A DNA stretch of 64,000 nucleotides from Symbiodinium natans (GCA_905221605.1 CAJNDS010000559.1:50156-114155); one strand, 5' to 3'; shown: positions 18,187 to 28,135, counted from the stretch's first letter. Program-made: numbers and translations. The notes: generated by a model not told the origin, from the sequence alone.

Positions 18187-18455
18187 GTTCGGAGCCTGAT
18201 ACGGGCTGCGAGGCCAACAGTTGCCTCGCGGCCGCAGCTTCGGGGTTCCACTTAAAGTGTAGGGTTTCGGGTTTGGGGTTTGGGGTTTGGGGTGTGGGGT
18301 GTGGGGTGTGGGGTTTGGGGCTGGTTTAGGGTTCAAGGCTCCGGGGCTCGGGTTTTTTTCGGGTTTAAGAAGGCTCGGGGCTTGGGGCTTCAGGGCTTAG
18401 TTGGTTTGTGGTTCGCGGTCTGAGGTTCATGGCGTAGGGTGGAGGTGATCCCGCT
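18187..18455. repeat. Degenerate GGGTTTGGGGT filler
   Basis: GGGTTTGGGG and GGGGTGTGG words on the + strand. No exon seen. Confidence 0.5.
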
Positions 18456-18650
18456 GTGTGTCCGGGTTTGTCCTCCGAAGTCAGCGCTTTTGGGGAGGCT
18501 CAGGCCATTGTCAGATACAACTTTTTTCGCCTTTGGGCAGCTCCAGCTGTGAGTTGCACCGTTTTGAGTTGTTGGGAGACAGACGGCAAATCAGGATGTG
18601 CACAACCGCATGTGCTGGCTTTTGTGAGAGACACAGAAAGATGCGCATGA
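18456..18650 (+). CDS. Open frame of 64 codons
   Basis: Includes GEAQAIVRYNFFRLWAAPAV and a Cys-rich second half; ends in TGA. Mixed composition is protein-like, with no recognised domain. A second frame is open over the same bases. Confidence 0.3.
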   Translation: MCPGLSSEVSAFGEAQAIVRYNFFRLWAAPAVSCTVLSCWETDGKSGCAQPHVLAFVRDTERCA

Positions 18651-18707
18651 ACAACACCTGTACATCAACGTGCGAATGCCTGGACCAGCCACTTGAAGGG
18701 GAGAGGG

Positions 18708-18793
18708 GTCATTTTGGAACGCGTAAGGGAGTCATTTTGGAACGCGTAAAGGGGTCATTTTGGAACGCGTAAAGGGGTCATTTTGGAACGCGT
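18708..18793 (+). repeat. 23-bp repeat, four copies, left block
   Basis: GTCATTTTGGAACGCGTAAAG, period exactly 23, each with an ACGCGT site. The same repeat, diverged and inverted, forms the block at 22917-22999. Confidence 0.92.
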
Positions 18794-18829
18794 TTCTCTT
18801 GGTTTAGTACTGTTTACAAGGGATTTCTG

Positions 18830-19232
18830 GTTTCAATGGTTTCCTTGGTTTCCTTGGTTTCCTTGGTTCCCATGGTTTCCTTGGTTCCTATGGTTTCCAT
18901 GGTTTCCGTGGTTTCTATGGTTTCTATGGTTTTCTATGGTTTCCTTAGTTTCCTTGGTTTCCATGCTTTCCTTTGTTTCTGTGGTTTTCATGGTTTCCGT
19001 GGTTTCCTTGGCTTGTGTGGTTTCCATGGTTTCCGTGGTTTCTATGGTTTTCTTGGTTTTCTTGGTTTCCTTGGTTTCCTTGGTTTCCTTGGTTTCCTTG
19101 GTTTCCTTCGTTTCCTTGGTTTCTATAGTTTCTTTGGTTTCTACGGTTTCCATGGTTTCCATGGTTTCCATGGTTTATATGGTTTCCATGGTTTCCTTGG
19201 TTCCTTGCTTCGTGGTGTCCATGGTTTCCTGG
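18830..19232 (+). repeat. 9-bp minisatellite TGGTTTCCN
   Basis: About 43 units of GGTTTCCTT, GGTTTCCAT, GGTTTCTAT and similar. A single frame is open for most of it on each strand (Val-Ser-Leu-Val or Glu-Thr-Lys-Glu) purely from the unit. Confidence 0.96.
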
Positions 19233-19233
19233 A

Positions 19234-19464
19234 CTTGTGTTATATATATATATATATATATATATTGCTAGATATATATAGGTACTTATTTCATGGACGA
19301 CATACATGTAAGAAATATATAGTATGTATATATACTCGATATATAGTCTACATAGTATACATATATAGCGTTTATAGTATATATAAATATGATATATAGG
19401 AGATACAGTACATACAGTATATATAGTAGATATAGTATATCTGGAATACATAGTACAGATAACA

Positions 19465-19510
<46 letters not shown>

Positions 19511-19632
19511 ATCATATATATATATATATATGTGTATATTATAGTAAATATACTCTGCGTATGTCTATATATACATATACACATAGTATATAGAATATAT
19601 ATAGTTTATATAAGATATATACATATGCTACC
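19234..19632. repeat. TA-rich microsatellite
   Basis: (TA)n blocks of 20-50 bases separated by TATAGTATATA-type imperfect repeats. It ends in a C run. Confidence 0.96.
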
Positions 19633-19661
19633 CCCCCCCCCCTCCCCCCCCAACCCCCCCG

Positions 19662-20545
19662 CTTTTCTAAGCCGTGCAAACTTGCTTCAAAGCATATGAA
19701 ACTTTTTGAAACACATCATGCAAGCATTGCGTTTGCAAATGGGGGGGGGGGGCTGCGCCCCCCCCTAACCCCCCCGCTTTTTTTTAAGCCGTGCAAGCTT
19801 GCTTCAAAGCATATGAAACTTTTTTTGAAACCCATCATGCACGCATTGTGTTTGCAAATGGGGGGGGCTGCGCCGCCCCCAACCCCCCCGCTTTTTTTAA
19901 AGCCGTGCAAGCTTGCTTCAAAGCATAAACTTTTTTTGAAACCCATCATGCAAGCATTGTGTTTGCAAATGGGGGGGGCTGCGCCCCCCCCAACCCCCCC
20001 GCTTTTTTTAAGCCGTGCAAAGCTTGCTTCAAAGCATATGAAAATTTTTTTGAAACCCATCATGCAAGCATTGTGTTTGGAAATGGGGGTGGGGGCTGCG
20101 CCCCCCCCAACCCCCCCGCTTTTTTTAAGCCGTGCAAGCTTACTTCAAAGCATGTGAAACTTTTTTTGAAACCCATCATGCACGCATTGTGTTTGCAAAT
20201 GGGGGGGCTGCCCCCCCCCCCAACCACCCCCTTTTTTTAAGCCGTGCAAGCTTGCTTCAAAGCATATGAAACTTTTTTTGAAACCCATCATGCACGCATT
20301 GTGTTTGCAAATGGGGGGGGGTCTGCGCCGCCCCCAACCCCCCCGCTTTTTTTAAGCCGTGCAAGCTTGCTTCAAAGCATAAACTTTTTTTGAAACCCAT
20401 CATGCAAGCATTGTGTTTGCAAATGGGGGGGGGGCTGCGCCCCCCCCAACCCCCCCGCTTTTTTTAAGCCGTGCAAGCTTGCTTCAAAGCATATGAAACT
20501 TTTTTTGAAACCCATCATGCAAGCATTGTGCTTGCAAATGAAAAA
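19662..20545 (+). repeat. ~114-bp satellite, eight copies
   Basis: The landmark GCCGTGCAA occurs at 19671, 19788, 19902, 20012, 20129, 20241, 20356 and 20468. Each unit has GCTTGCTTCAAAGCATATG, CCCATCATGCA and a G-run/CTGCG/C-run that can fold back on itself. Homopolymer lengths vary, so the frames drift. Confidence 0.96.
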
Positions 20546-20690
20546 CCTCCGCCGGTCCAAGGTCCGGGGTCCAAGGTCTAGGGTTTAGGGCTAGGGCTCA
20601 GACGCAGATGACGAATCGCAGTAGCGACTAGAGAGGAGCCGAAAAGCAGTATGACATGAGCCAGAAAATACGAAGCATCCAACAAAAGAA
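20546..20690 (+). other. Spacer between satellites
   Basis: A short GGTCTAGGGTTTAGGG piece and about 90 bases of complex sequence; nothing recognised. Confidence 0.3.
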
Positions 20691-21310
20691 ATCCTAATTC
20701 CTATGAAAAGTCGTATGAATCCTGAGAAAACAAAGAGGGAATGGTGGTTTTCTCTATGGAAATCCAAGCAAATGAGCCAGAAAATACGAAAAAATCTAAC
20801 AAAATGAACCCGAGATCCTACGCAAAGTAAGTAGTATGAAATGGTGGTTTTCTTGATGGAAACTCAAGAAAATGAAGCAGACAATAGGAAGAATTCCAAC
20901 AAATGAATCCGAAATCCTATGAACAAGTAGTATGAATCTTCAGAAAACGCAAAGGGAATGGTGGTTTCTCTATGGAAATCCATGAACATGAGCCAGAAAA
21001 CAAAATGAATCCAAAATCCTATGACAAGTAGTATGAATCCTGAGAAAACACAGAGGGAATGCTGGTTTTCTCTATGGAAATCCAACAAAATGAACCAGAA
21101 AATGCGAAGAATTCCAATTAAATAAATCCGAAATTCTTTGAAAAGTAGTATGATTCCTAGGAAAATGCAGAGGGAATGATGGTTTGTTCTCTCTGGAAAT
21201 ACAAGAAAATTAGCAAGAAAATACGACAAAATGAGCCCGTAATCTGAGGAAGAGCAGTAAGAATCCTTTGAAAATACGGAGGGAATTGTGGTTTTCCTAG
21301 CACAAGCCAA
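20690..21310 (+). repeat. ~100-117-bp satellite, about six copies
   Basis: Landmark GGGAATGGTGGTTTTC or variants at 20736, 20838, 20953, 21054, 21172 and 21281. Units share CCAGAAAATACGA, AATCCGAAATCCTATGA and AGTAGTATGAATCC. AT-rich. The 151-codon minus frame is a by-product of the repeat. Confidence 0.93.
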
Positions 21311-21780
21311 GAAAACCAAAAAAAAAGGGAAGCAAAAAAAAAGGGAAGGAAAAACAACTCCACCCTAATTGTGTAGGGTGCTGCTGGCAAGCACCAGTTG
21401 CCACACTATTGGGCGCCTGGCCTGCGATGCCGCAAAGCCTTTTGAGGGTCTACGTACCCTAAACCCCACAACCCTAGAACCCTAATTACTATAACCCCTA
21501 TAAACCCAAAAAAAGACTTCGCCGCCCCATGCCCCAAAACCCTAACTCCGTGAACTTTTATGCTCTGAAGCCCTCAACATACCCGCTAGACTTCGCCACC
21601 CCATGCCCCAAAACCCTAAACCCTTTTAGGGTTTTGGGGTTTGGGTGGTTTAGGGTTTGGACGAAGGGTTCCATTCATTCGCCCTATAATCTTTAACCTT
21701 AAGAACCCGAAACCTGCTTCTTGTAGTTTATTTTCAAGCGCTGGTTAGCGTGCGGACAATTAGAGTAAGATGAACTTTGT
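21311..21780. other. Spacer with telomere-like words
   Basis: GACTTCGCCGCCCCATGCCC and CCAAAACCCTAA occur twice (21515, 21590). At 21606-21640 CCCCAAAACCCTAAA meets TTTTAGGGTTTTGGGG, a perfect inverted junction. No gene. Confidence 0.6.
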
Positions 21781-21859
21781 CTCACCTGGTCGACGAAGAC
21801 GAAACTCCCCCAAACCGCGTTGAAGAAGACAAAACAATGACGCGTGTCGACGTGCTGTT

Positions 21860-22840
21860 TAGAGAGTGTTTTTTTTGCGCTTTTGCAACTGCGTGCGTGC
21901 GCCCTCTGCGGGCATCGTCTGTGTCGAGATGCTTTTCACAGTGCATTTTTGCGCATTCGCAACTCCGTCCGTGCTTTTTTCAGTGCGTGTTTGCGCATCT
22001 GCAAATGCGTTTGCGCACCCTCTGCGGGGATCGTGGGTGTCGAGATGCATTTTACAATGCATTTTTGCGCATTCGCAACTTCGTCCGTGCTTTTTACAGT
22101 ACGTTTTTGCGCATCTGCAAATGCGTTCGTGCACCCTCTGCGGGGATCGCGGGTGTCGAGATGCTGTTTACAGTGTGTTTTTGCGCGTTTGCAAATGCGT
22201 TCGTGCACCCTGTGCGGGGATCGTGGGTCTCGAGATGCTTTTTACAGTGTGTTTTTTTGCGCATTAACAAATGCGTTCGTGCACCCTCTGCGGGGATCGT
22301 GGGTCTCGAGATGCTTTCTACAGTGTGTTTTTGCTCATTTGCAAATGCGTTCGTGCACCCTCTGCGGGGATCGTGCGTGTCCAGATGCCTTTTACAGTGT
22401 GTTTTTGCGCATTTGCAAATGCGTTCGTGCACCTTCTGCGGGGATCGTGCGTGTCCAGATGCTTTTTACAGTGTGTTTTTGCGCATTTGCAAATGCGTTC
22501 GTGCACCCTCTGCGGGGATCGTGGGTGTCGAGATGCGTTTTACAGTGTGTTTTTGCGCATTTGCAAATGCGTTCGTGCACCCTTTGCGGGGATCGTGGGT
22601 GTCGAGATGCGTTTTACAGTGTGTTTTTGCTCATTTGCAAATGCGTTCGTGCACCCTCTGCGGGCATCGTCTGTGTCGACATGCGTTTTACAGTGTGTTT
22701 TTGCTCATTTGCAAATGCGTTCGTGCACCCTCTGCGGGGATCGTGGGTGTCGACATGCGTTTGCAATGCGTTCGTGCACCCTCTGCGGGGATCGTGGGTG
22801 TCGACATGCGTTTTACAGTGTGTTTTGCGCATTCGTAACT
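21860..22840 (+). repeat. 74-bp satellite, about 13 copies, with 16-bp palindrome
   Basis: From 22160 to 22750 the period is exactly 74. Each unit holds CGCATTTGCAAATGCG, a perfect palindrome, then TTCGTGCACCCTCTGCGG and GTGTCGAGATGC. Earlier copies are more diverged. Two + frames are open for about 350 codons and the third for 226. Because 74 is not a multiple of three, each frame reads the unit in all phases, so these are not treated as genes. Confidence 0.96.
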
Positions 22841-22916
22841 TCGTTCGCCGAACCCTCTGCCGTGATCGCACGCGTGCATTTTTTGTTAGGCGCTGACCTA
22901 TTTTTCTGCTCTTTGT

Positions 22917-22999
22917 GTTCCAAAATGACCCTTTCTCGTGTTCCGAAATGACTCCCTGCTGTGTTCCAAAATGACTCCCTTCTGTGTTCCAAAATGATC
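22917..22999 (-). repeat. 23-bp repeat, four copies, right block (inverted)
   Basis: GTTCCAAAATGACTCCCTNC with period 23; read on the minus strand it is GTCATTTTGGAACAC, the repeat of 18708-18793. The two blocks bracket five satellites in inverted orientation. Confidence 0.9.
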
Positions 23000-24000
23000 C
23001 CTTACCCGATTTGAAGGAAAGACGAGCCAAAGCCGGAGCCCAGAGCCATTTTCTGAAAGGCAACCGGGTTCCTTTGATCAGCCCAGGTTCTTGCTGAACT
23101 CTGCCCGCGACGCCTTCGCACCGCCGGGAACTGGCCGCTGGAGCTTTCGCCACAGGCGTGGGAGTTTAGGGCTGCCCTTAACTTTTCCTTTTCCAGTGTG
23201 CTACAGTGGTGATGTCGCTGGTCTAAGTATGCTTAGCTTAGCCAAAAATCAATGTCACCCAAGGTCGGGAATGGACCAAGCCTTAATCCGGCCCACTGGG
23301 CACAAAAGCCGCATGCTTGGAACTGCATCCAACAGCCGATCAGGCAACATACGTGGCCTCCAGTATCTGCCAGCCATAAGTTGGCATGGTGTCCGCACTT
23401 AAACTCTTCCTCCCAGGCAGCCGCATGAGCAGATGAGCGCATGAAAGCAGCGCGAGCCTCAAGGTACAATGCAACAGCGGGCCAAAAGTGTCAGGGTATT
23501 CCTCATGTATATGACATGAGGCCATCCTTGCACCCATACATGCACCTTCATCGAGATGATATAGACATCAACACAGAAACGGTAAAGGCCTGAGCCTTTT
23601 TTCCTCATATTGGGCGGAGAGGCCAGCTGCAAAAACTGTGCACCCCCCCACGACATGTTCAAAAGGCCGTGCCCTTTGCCTCATACTGGGCTCTGTGTCG
23701 TATGCTGGGCCTAAACCCCAAGCCTTAACCCGGAGCCCAGTCGCCCTAAAACGCCGGAAGCCCAAACCCTGGACCCCAAACCCCCAAACCTGGCTATGCG
23801 CCAATGCGCGCTCGCAGCACGCGCGCACGGCAATAGCAAAAAACGCCCAAACCCTAAAGCCTCAGCCCTAAGAGGACCTTCGGCAGCTACCGTTCTTCCC
23901 CCTCTGGTCGCAGATGGCAGAGGCCATGCGGCCAAAGTTCGTGTGGAGGGCTGCGAGTTTTCCCTTGTAGTGCAGGGTGCCGCCAAGAGCCCATCGCGCA
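23000..24000. other. 1-kb complex stretch with no assignable gene
   Basis: No telomere-like repeats. The minus strand has overlapping open pieces (23233-23469, 23340-23537, 23459-23662) that look like one coding region read through frame changes, with residues such as KCGHHANLWLADTGGHVCC. A decayed gene or mobile element is possible; I cannot name it. The right third has CCCAAACCC-like words. Confidence 0.25.
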
Positions 24001-24085
24001 GGGTTTAGGGTTTCAGGGTTTCAGGGATTCAGGGTTTCAGGGTTTCAGGGTTTCAGGGTTTCAGGGTTTCAGGGTTTCAGGTTTT
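24001..24085 (+). repeat. (TTTCAGGG)n array
   Basis: About ten 8-base units, TTTCAGGG, homogenised. Confidence 0.92.
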
Positions 24086-24230
24086 AGCCCATCATTTTTG
24101 AGCAAGCCCGCGGTAGGTATCCGAGACTGGGCCTCTAACAATGGGCGCACAGCTGGGATTTAGCGCGCTTGCCAGGTGGGGCGCCGCACCTGGCCGTTAT
24201 CATTCACAAAGCATTAAGCTTCAGCAGCCC
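24086..24230 (+). other. Complex stretch, possible exon
   Basis: An open frame reads MGAQLGFSALARWGAAPGRY around 24140-24200. No clear splice pair; unknown. Confidence 0.25.
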
Positions 24231-24235
24231 CTGAA

Positions 24236-24386
24236 CCCTAAACCCTAAACCCTAAAAACCCCAAACCCCAAACCCCAAACCCCAAACCCCAAACCCCAAA
24301 CCCTAAACCCTAAACCCTGAACCCTAAACCCTAAACCCTAAACCCTACACCCTAAACCCTAAACCCTAAACCCTAAAACCTCAGCC
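24236..24386 (-). repeat. CCCTAAA / CCCCAAA array
   Basis: About 20 units, the middle ones CCCCAAA. Confidence 0.9.
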
Positions 24387-24424
24387 CCTGAGCCCTAAAC
24401 CCTCAACCACCAAACCCTGCAGGG

Positions 24425-24494
24425 CTCCACGCCACGGGAACGCAGCGAGGCACGCTTCACTCCCTGGGCAGCTTGGCGAGAGAAGCTGCTGAAG
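24425..24494 (+). CDS. Candidate exon touching a TTTAGGG array
   Basis: CCCTGCAG acceptor, then GSTPRERSEARFTPWAAWRE and KLLK, then GGGTTTAGGG. The donor GT would be the first bases of the array. A second frame is open, with an early stop. Charged, Trp-containing and protein-like. Confidence 0.4.
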
Positions 24495-24556
24495 GGTTTA
24501 GGGCTTAGGGCTTAGGGTTTAGGGTTTAGGGTTTAGGGTTTAGGGTTTAGGGTTTA
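24495..24556 (+). repeat. TTTAGGG array
   Basis: Nine units, two of them GGGCTTA. Confidence 0.9.
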
Positions 24557-24599
24557 AGCTTCCTTTTGAGGAGTTTAGGGTTCAGGGCTTAGGGTAAGC

Positions 24600-25020
24600 T
24601 CTTAGGGCTGAGGTCTTAGCTTTCAGAGTTCGGGATTTCATGTTTCATGTCGGCTCCAGGGATGTGTTGTTGGGCGGGCTGTGCAGAAGTGGCCCGCTGC
24701 GCTGCCGTAGCTTCCGCCCCTTGCTGTTTCTGGAGGTGGGGGTTTCGTGCAAGCGACCTTCATATGGCCTAAAACCCCAACCCCTAAACTTCCTAAACTA
24801 CCTAAAGCCGAACCCAGGACTTGGTGCAGGAGTTTTTCAGAGCCTCGCCAGCAAATCCCGCAGCACCTTTCTGTTATTTTGGGAGTTTCGGCTTTAGGGT
24901 GCTGCGCTCCCTGTAGCCACAAGCACTGGCGGCCCCCGCCTGAACAGCCCCGAGCCCTTGAAGCGCCCTGTGTCCCCCAAAATCCCTGGGCCTGAAGCCC
25001 TAGATAGGGTTTGTAGCAGG
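24600..25020 (+). other. Complex stretch with weak exon candidates
   Basis: 24640-24760 and 24810-24880 are open in more than one frame; TQDLVQEFFRASPANPAA is the most protein-like reading. Neither could be joined to the TraB exon downstream. Confidence 0.25.
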
Positions 25021-25024
25021 GTGA

Positions 25025-25100
25025 GGGTTTTTAGGGTTTGGGGTTTAGGGTTTAGGGTTTAGGGTTAAGGGCTTAGGGCTTGGGGTTTAGGGCTTAGGGA
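25025..25100 (+). repeat. TTTAGGG array
   Basis: Eight or nine units with GGGCTTA variants, before the TraB exon. Confidence 0.88.
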
Positions 25101-25141
25101 GTTTAGGAGCCTCAGGAGACCTCCTGGTCCGCGGCCCGCAG

Positions 25142-25239
25142 GCCTCTTCCGAGATGACGGTGCTGCTGGCGGAGGCACAGCGCATGGACGCCAGCGTGGT
25201 GCTGGGGGACAGGGACGTCCACCTGACGCTGACGCTCAG
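25142..25239 (+). CDS. TraB-domain protein exon
   Basis: Acceptor CCCGCAG, then EMTVLLAEAQRMDASVVLGD and RDVHLTLTLR. In TraB/PrgY-family proteins a helix ending 'ga.vvLGDRd...Tl.R' is the best conserved stretch, and it matches here residue for residue in pattern. These proteins occur in bacteria and in eukaryotes, often in mitochondrial or plastid membranes. Donor GC (CTCAG then GCGCTA), phase 2. Neighbouring exons of the domain were not found, so this may be a single surviving exon or its partners may be too short to see. Confidence 0.65.
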
Positions 25240-25355
25240 GCGCTAAGTAGGTGACCTTGAAACCCCTAACCTTCCTTTTTGGTTCTGCAAGCTCTTTGTG
25301 AGAAATCCAAAGGTTCCCGAAACTCCTTGTTGCCTAAACAAACTCACGGTGTAAG

Positions 25356-25599
25356 GAAGAGGGCCCAGCGGGCCGTGACCGTGACCTCGGCCCTCAGCCA
25401 GGTGGCCTACGTGGCGGGGCTGGTGGTGATGGCGCCCGCCTGGGGCGAAGTGCTCCGGAAGTCCTTCCAGGAAAGCCTGGGTCTGGATCGGGAGCTCCGT
25501 AGCATCCACCAGGAGCTCATCAGGATCAGCGCAGGGTCGGAGGCCGGGTCAAACGAGGACGTGCTGCTGCGCTCAGCCAGCTTCTCAGCTACTGATTAG
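25356..25599 (+). CDS. Candidate terminal exon, unknown protein
   Basis: The frame is open from 25279. After GTGTAAG it gives about 80 residues: a hydrophobic part (QVAYVAGLVVMAPAWGEVLR), a helical ELRSIHQELIRISAG stretch, and an acidic/Ser end before TAG. GC-rich codon use matches the TraB exon just upstream, but the sequence does not resemble the rest of a TraB protein. Confidence 0.5.
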
Positions 25600-25619
25600 C
25601 AGCCCCAAAAAAGAGTTCA

Positions 25620-25817
25620 GTCACTCCCAACCCTTAGAAAACCCCCCTATAAGCCCGTAAACCCTAAGCCCCTCAACCACAAGCCCGCAAACCCTAAAGC
25701 CCCTCAACCCTAAGCCCCTAAACCCTAAACCCCTCTTCTTCCCCTTGAAGCCCTAAACCCTAAACCCTAAACCCCAAACCCTAAACCCTAAACCCTAAAC
25801 CCCCTTGAAGCCCTCAG
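25620..25817 (-). repeat. CCCTAAA-type filler
   Basis: CCCCTAAACC, AAGCCC and CCCTAAA words, best at 25750-25802. Confidence 0.8.
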
Positions 25818-25921
25818 CCAAAAAAGGTCTGGGGTGGCAGCTGCATCACAACGTCCACCGCTACAGCGTGGTGGAGCTGATCTCCTGGATCTCGACTTGG
25901 AGGACGTCCCAAGAAGCACCG
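25818..25921 (+). CDS. Candidate exon, His-rich
   Basis: CCTCAG acceptor, donor GTAGGGTTTAGG that runs into a TTTAGGG array. The frame gives GLGWQLHHNVHRYSVVELIS and more. The HHN..R pattern loosely resembles islands at 51428 and 55806. Unknown protein. Confidence 0.4.
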
Positions 25922-26024
25922 GTAGGGTTTAGGGTTTAGGGTTTAGGGTTTAGGGTTCTTTGTTCTACCCTGTCCTTGATTTGGGTTCATTGCTAAACTC
26001 CCTAAGCCCCAAAACCCTAAAAAT

Positions 26025-26060
<36 letters not shown>

Positions 26061-26260
26061 CCCTTAAAACCCTTAAAGCAGTCGAAGCCCCAAGCCCTGC
26101 GTTCCTAAACCCCAGATTCTGCTTCCCGAAACCCTAAACCCTAAACCCTAGACCCTAGACCCTAAACCCTGAACCCTAAACCCTAAACCCTAAACCCTAA
26201 ACCCTCCGTTCCTAAACCCTGGTTTCTGCTTTCCCGCATGCCCTGCCGAGCTTCCTGCAG
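25922..26260. repeat. TTTAGGG array, poly-C run and CCCTAAA array
   Basis: Five TTTAGGG units, complex sequence, a 30-base C run at 26028, then CCCTAAA units at 26130-26210 up to the next exon. Confidence 0.85.
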
Positions 26261-26315
26261 GAGCATCTCACGCGACGAGCTGGAGATGATGTTGCAGGCC
26301 TCACTGGGTCTTCAG
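26261..26315 (+). CDS. EF-hand exon
   Basis: Acceptor CTTCCTGCAG and donor GTTGAA enclose 55 bases reading SISRDELEMMLQASLGLQ. This is the second half of an EF-hand (the loop residue before I, then the EL helix) as in calmodulin-like proteins and CDPKs. The first half of the hand must lie in an earlier exon, which I could not identify. Confidence 0.55.
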
Positions 26316-26339
26316 GTTGAACACTAAACCCCAAACTTC

Positions 26340-26625
26340 AAGCCTTAAACCCTAAACCCTATAAACCCTAAACCCTATAAACCCTAAACCCTGTATACCC
26401 TAAACCCTGTATACCCTATAAACCCTATAAACCCTATAAACCCTATAAACCCTAAACCCTATAAACCCTGTAAACCCTGTAAACCCTATAAACCCTATAA
26501 ACCCTGTAAACCCTATAAACCCTGTAAACCCTGTATACCCTATAAACCCTATAAACCCTAAACCCTATAAACCCTATAAACCCTATGAACCCTATAACCC
26601 TATAAACCCTAAACCCTAAACCCCA
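26340..26625 (-). repeat. (CCCTATAAA)n array
   Basis: About 25 units of 9 bases, CCCTATAAA or CCCTGTAAA, mixed with CCCTAAA. The same variant is at 50440-50600. Confidence 0.92.
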
Positions 26626-26689
26626 AACCCACAACCCTGTAGACCCTGAACCCTCAACCCTGAATTTCCCCACGAAGCTAAAGAAAAAG

Positions 26690-26766
26690 AAGAGGCGGTG
26701 CACTCTGCGGCCGCGGGGTTCTGGTGGCCTGGACGACCCAGGAAGGTGTACATCGAGGACCCTGGG
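26690..26766 (+). CDS. Exon-like island
   Basis: Complex sequence between opposed arrays, open in two + frames (one contains RKVYIEDPGG). No splice pair stands out. Confidence 0.25.
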
Positions 26767-26767
26767 G

Positions 26768-27025
26768 GTTTGTTTAGGGTTTAGGGTTTAGGGTGTAGGG
26801 TTTAGGGTTTAGGGTTTAGGGCTTAGGGTTTAGGGTTTAGGGTGTCTAGGGGCTTCAGGGTTTTTAGGGACTTTCGGGTTTTAAGGTTAATGGATTTTAG
26901 GGGCTTAGTTTGGGATCTAGGGGTTGCTGGGGCTCTTGGAGGTCTTGCCCCTGTGGGGTTTATGAGGGGTTTAGGGTTTAGGGTTTAGGGTTTAGGGTTT
27001 AGGGTTTAGGGTTTAGGGTTTAGGT
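26768..27025 (+). repeat. TTTAGGG arrays
   Basis: Two blocks (26770-26850, 26966-27026) joined by degenerate GGGTTTT sequence. Confidence 0.9.
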
Positions 27026-27323
27026 TTTTGAGGGGTGCAGGGACCGGGCAAGACACAGGGTTCCAAATTCCATCGAGGCGGGTGGAGGGGGCGGTTTTTG
27101 CTCCCTGGCAGCTTGCAGCGTCCCTTACACCACACTGCGAATGCAAGAAGTTGGGGGGCTTTCCAACCTTAATCATCGGATGCCCTCCCCCCCCCCCAAA
27201 AAAAAAAAAAAAAAAAAAATAACACACACATAATAAAGAAATGAACAAAGGAAGCCTCCCCGCCCCAATTTCGGCCGGAAGCCACCCAAAAACCGGAAGC
27301 CCCCTGCCTGAAAGCCTCGCAAG
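27026..27323. other. Complex stretch with C/A run
   Basis: Short open frames on both strands and a C run directly followed by 22 A at 27187-27221. The A run might be a retroposed tail, but no matching flanking repeat is visible. Confidence 0.3.
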
Positions 27324-27427
27324 GAGAGGGACGTCGTGCTGACGGAGGCCCTGAAGCGCCTCAAGGGCAGGTGGCCGTGGGAATCGGGGCCTGGCGCACC
27401 TTCCAGGAATCCGGAGGAACTGGGCAA
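27324..27427 (+). CDS. Candidate exon, charged helix
   Basis: CTCGCAAG acceptor, then ERDVVLTEALKRLKGRWPWE and a Gly/Pro-rich tail. A GT donor after AAGGGCAG (27370) or a later GA donor is possible. Unknown protein. Confidence 0.45.
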
Positions 27428-27640
27428 GGACTGGGGGTTTAGGTTTAGGGTTTAGGGTTTAGGGTTTTTAGGGTTTAGGTTTAGGCTTCAGGTGTTTCGA
27501 GCCCTACGAGGGTGGTTTTAGGGTTTTGGGTGTTCAATCACTGAGGGCTTGGAGCTTGAAGTCCGATGCCCTCAAGCCCGAAACCCGCAACCCTCAATCT
27601 CTTGACCCCAAGCCCCTGAGCCCTAAAGCCTTCAAGCCTG
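27428..27640 (+). repeat. TTTAGGG and CCC-type degenerate filler
   Basis: Short TTTAGGG run at 27437-27485, then mixed words. Nothing else seen. Confidence 0.6.
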
Positions 27641-27654
27641 AAGTCAGGGACACC

Positions 27655-27768
27655 TCGCGAGCTCCGGCAAGCCTTCCAAGAGCCGCCACGCTGGCTTCTG
27701 CCGCAGGCGTTGAGCTTTGGCCTGCTGGCAGGCTTGGGGGGGGGGGGGGGGGGGGGGCGGTTTTGGGG
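27655..27768 (+). CDS. Exon-like island ending in a G run
   Basis: Frame with GTPRELRQAFQEPPRWLLPQ then ALSFGLLAGLG, partly hydrophobic. The 30-base G run at 27737 follows at once. A second frame is also open. Confidence 0.3.
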
Positions 27769-28135
27769 TTTGGGGTTTCAATAAGGTTTAGGGTTTCTCT
27801 AAGGTTTTCAGGGTGTATTGATAGGGTTTGGGTCAGTCGGGTTTATAGGGTCATAGCGTTTTTTGGGGTTTAAAGTTTAAGGGTTTATAGGGTTTGCAGG
27901 TAGGGTTTCCAGGGTGTAGAGAGGCTTTACAGGGTTTGCAGGGTTTATGGAGGGTTGATAGAGTTGACAGAGTCTACTGGGTTTATAGGGTTTAGATAAT
28001 TACAGGGTTTACAGGGTTGATAGGGTTTATGATATGCATTCAGGAACAACCGGGGGTTATGAGCGCAGCATAAGTTGCCGTAGCAGGGTAACTTAGTTCA
28101 AGCCGCTCAGCAGTGACGCAGGTTCTTTAAACCCC
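27769..28135 (+). repeat. Degenerate GGGTTTATAGGG filler
   Basis: Loose GGGTTTATAGGG and GGGTTTACAGGG words, mirror image of the CCCTATAAA variant. No exon recognised. Confidence 0.6.

Noticed and set aside
18708-18793. Regular short repeats as a CRISPR array
   Set aside because: Spacers are 2-7 bases and near-identical, the genome is eukaryotic, and no cas genes exist.
20864-21319. 151-codon Phe/Leu-rich frame on the minus strand
   Set aside because: It is a translation of the ~109-bp satellite, with no conserved frame between units.
21777-22951. Open frames of 226-353 codons in the 74-bp satellite
   Set aside because: Period not divisible by three and several frames open on both strands; treated as satellite, with the odd stop-freedom reported as a finding.
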